Positions 10,194-11,215 of a stretch of 11,215 bases of DNA are shown piece after piece. The notes under the pieces were generated by a model. The model had not been told where the DNA came from, made no database searches, and saw only the letters and a list, made by a program, of their open reading frames with translations. A program made the translations under genes and the position numbers. The stretch comes from Smittium mucronatum (Eukaryota > Kickxellomycota > Harpellomycetes > Harpellales > Legeriomycetaceae), in assembly GCA_001953115.1 (NCBI GenBank), contig LSSL01006404.1, positions 1 through 11,215 of the forward strand, in the 5' to 3' direction. Position 1 is the first letter of the stretch; every line of letters starts with the position of its first letter.

Positions 10194-10446
10194 AGGCTAA
10201 CATCACCCTGTGTGAATATCCTTCAAAAAAAACGAAAATATAACTAGTAGAAACGTTTTATTCGAAAACCTCCAACAACTATCAATGAATTATATTTACA
10301 TATGATCTATTGGATATAATGATACAAGACCTTGGTACTGGATAATCAAGCTTATTTTCGACAAATCGCGTTCTCACGTAAAATGTTGATTATTTTCAAA
10401 ATAGTGTTTGAATTGAAATAAGTTTAGATTTATCGAAATATGGCAT
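10192..10446 (-). pseudogene. Broken minus-strand frame, convergent, unknown product
   Basis: The minus-strand frame starts with ATG at 10446 (MPYFDKSKLISIQTLF) and ends at TAA 10192-10194, 84 codons. It is interrupted by TGA at 10396-10398, TAA at 10390-10392, TGA-TAG at 10279-10284 and TAA at 10258-10260. The longest intact part is 35 codons, containing TFYVRTRFVENKLDYPVPRS. A second part contains STSYIFVFFEGYSHRVMLA. Amino-acid variety and local GC exceed the background, but codon-position statistics are mixed and each piece alone is within chance. The first 158 bp of this frame are repeated, inverted, in the right arm of the long inverted repeat. The single arm difference changes a Pro codon here to Ser there. 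No family is recognised. Confidence 0.27.
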
Positions 10447-10460
10447 TTTTTTCAAAATAA
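10289..10460 (+). repeat. Left arm of 172-bp long inverted repeat
   Basis: Positions 10289-10460 are the reverse complement of 11044-11215 with a single mismatch (10341 G against 11163 T), 171 of 172 bases. Inward, identity stops sharply at 10461. Outward, the left side continues with A at 10288, but its partner would lie beyond the window, so the true outer limit is unknown. The arm contains the 5' part of the broken minus-strand frame. Such identity cannot be chance even at this base composition. Confidence 0.95.
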
Positions 10461-11043
10461 TCTATCTGATTTTTCGAAAAAATGATTATATTGGCAGATT
10501 CCCGATTTTTCCAAATTTAATTTTTTTACTAAAATCGGTATAATATATCTAATTGATTTGAGACTGTGTAGGAAACCGTATTTTTCGGTGATTAAAATAT
10601 CCATAAGAGCTCTGAAATTTTCTTTAGTTTAATTTTCTTTCGCTGTCACACTGATATATGTAACTTAGTTTAACATACATTTGGGATTATTTCCAAAATT
10701 CAATGACTTAGAAATACCTTTATTTATACTATACTACACTTTGGCTATATATTATTATATATAATGTTATTTTTAGACGCGCAGCTAAATATAGGCTGCA
10801 ATGGCTATGAGTATCTATTATTTTGATAATAATACCCCCTTAATAATAGCACAATTACTAATATGTTACTAAAAATTATGAAAACTTTCGATGATGAAAA
10901 GCCCATTTTATTTATATTGATATGATAAAGATTATTTAAACTTTTTTAGATTAATTTGAATTGATAGGGATTATAAAAAAATTTAAAAAATAGCTATTGG
11001 ACAGGGGCTTTCTAACATAAACTGAAACTACAAATAGTTGGTC
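10461..11043. other. 583-bp spacer of the inverted repeat
   Basis: Single-copy A+T-rich DNA between the two arms. The arms are sharply bounded here and no further inverted similarity continues inward. Two tiny frames are visible on the plus strand, 10801-10872 (ATG start, 23 codons) and 10878-10925 (MKTFDDEKPILFILI). Both are too short to support as genes. There is no transposase and no RNA gene that I can see. Confidence 0.55.
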
Positions 11044-11215
11044 TTATTTTGAAAAAAATGCCATATTTCGATAAATCTAAACTTATTTCAATTCAAACAC
11101 TATTTTGAAAATAATCAACATTTTACGTGAGAACGCGATTTGTCGAAAATAAGCTTGATTATTCAGTACCAAGGTCTTGTATCATTATATCCAATAGATC
11201 ATATGTAAATATAAT
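11044..11215 (-). repeat. Right arm of 172-bp long inverted repeat, cut by window end
   Basis: This is the reverse complement of 10289-10460 with one mismatch. It runs to the last base of the window, so the repeat may be longer. On its plus strand it carries the copy of the broken frame: ATG at 11058, TGA at 11106-11108, TAA at 11112-11114, then open to the edge. Confidence 0.95.

Overview
The window is extremely A+T-rich, roughly four fifths A+T by eye, with long A and T homopolymers. It has almost no intact coding capacity. I recognise no gene family, tRNA, rRNA, CRISPR array or replication origin. Stop codons are dense in all six frames. Only three open frames are long enough to notice, and none has a recognisable domain. 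Together with a Tc1/mariner-style non-autonomous element, this best fits gene-poor nuclear DNA of an A+T-rich eukaryote, for example a microsporidian with large intergenic regions, an anaerobic fungus or another protist. A heavily decayed bacterial or organellar sequence is less likely but not excluded, because bacterial IS630 elements also insert at TA.

Layout. Positions 1-172 are plain flank. Positions 175-538 hold a compact inverted-repeat element (MITE) bounded by TA dinucleotides, whose two ends are built from 22-bp units in exact register. Positions 541 to about 3060 are A+T-rich DNA with nothing I can support. From about 4049 down to 3182 on the minus strand, several frames have coding-like composition and amino-acid variety but are broken by stops and at least one frame change; I read this as a decayed gene. 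Positions about 4050-8800 again hold no supportable gene. From 8868 to about 10167 on the plus strand, local GC rises (up to about 40% around 9180-9370) and two long open frames appear (9018-9326 and 9853-10167). A possible broken frame on the minus strand (10446-10192) converges on the second of these. An all-A/T hairpin sits exactly between the two converging ends.

The right end, 10289-11215, is a near-perfect long inverted repeat: two 172-bp arms with one mismatch around a 583-bp spacer. The second arm stops exactly at the window edge. It is either a recent inverted duplication or fold-back element, or an artefact of amplification or assembly.

The most interesting points are the inverted repeat, the 22-bp-phased MITE, and the question of whether the broken frames are pseudogenes or genes read with reassigned TAA/TAG codons. 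The sequence alone does not settle the last point. Nothing shows the genes working together as a system.
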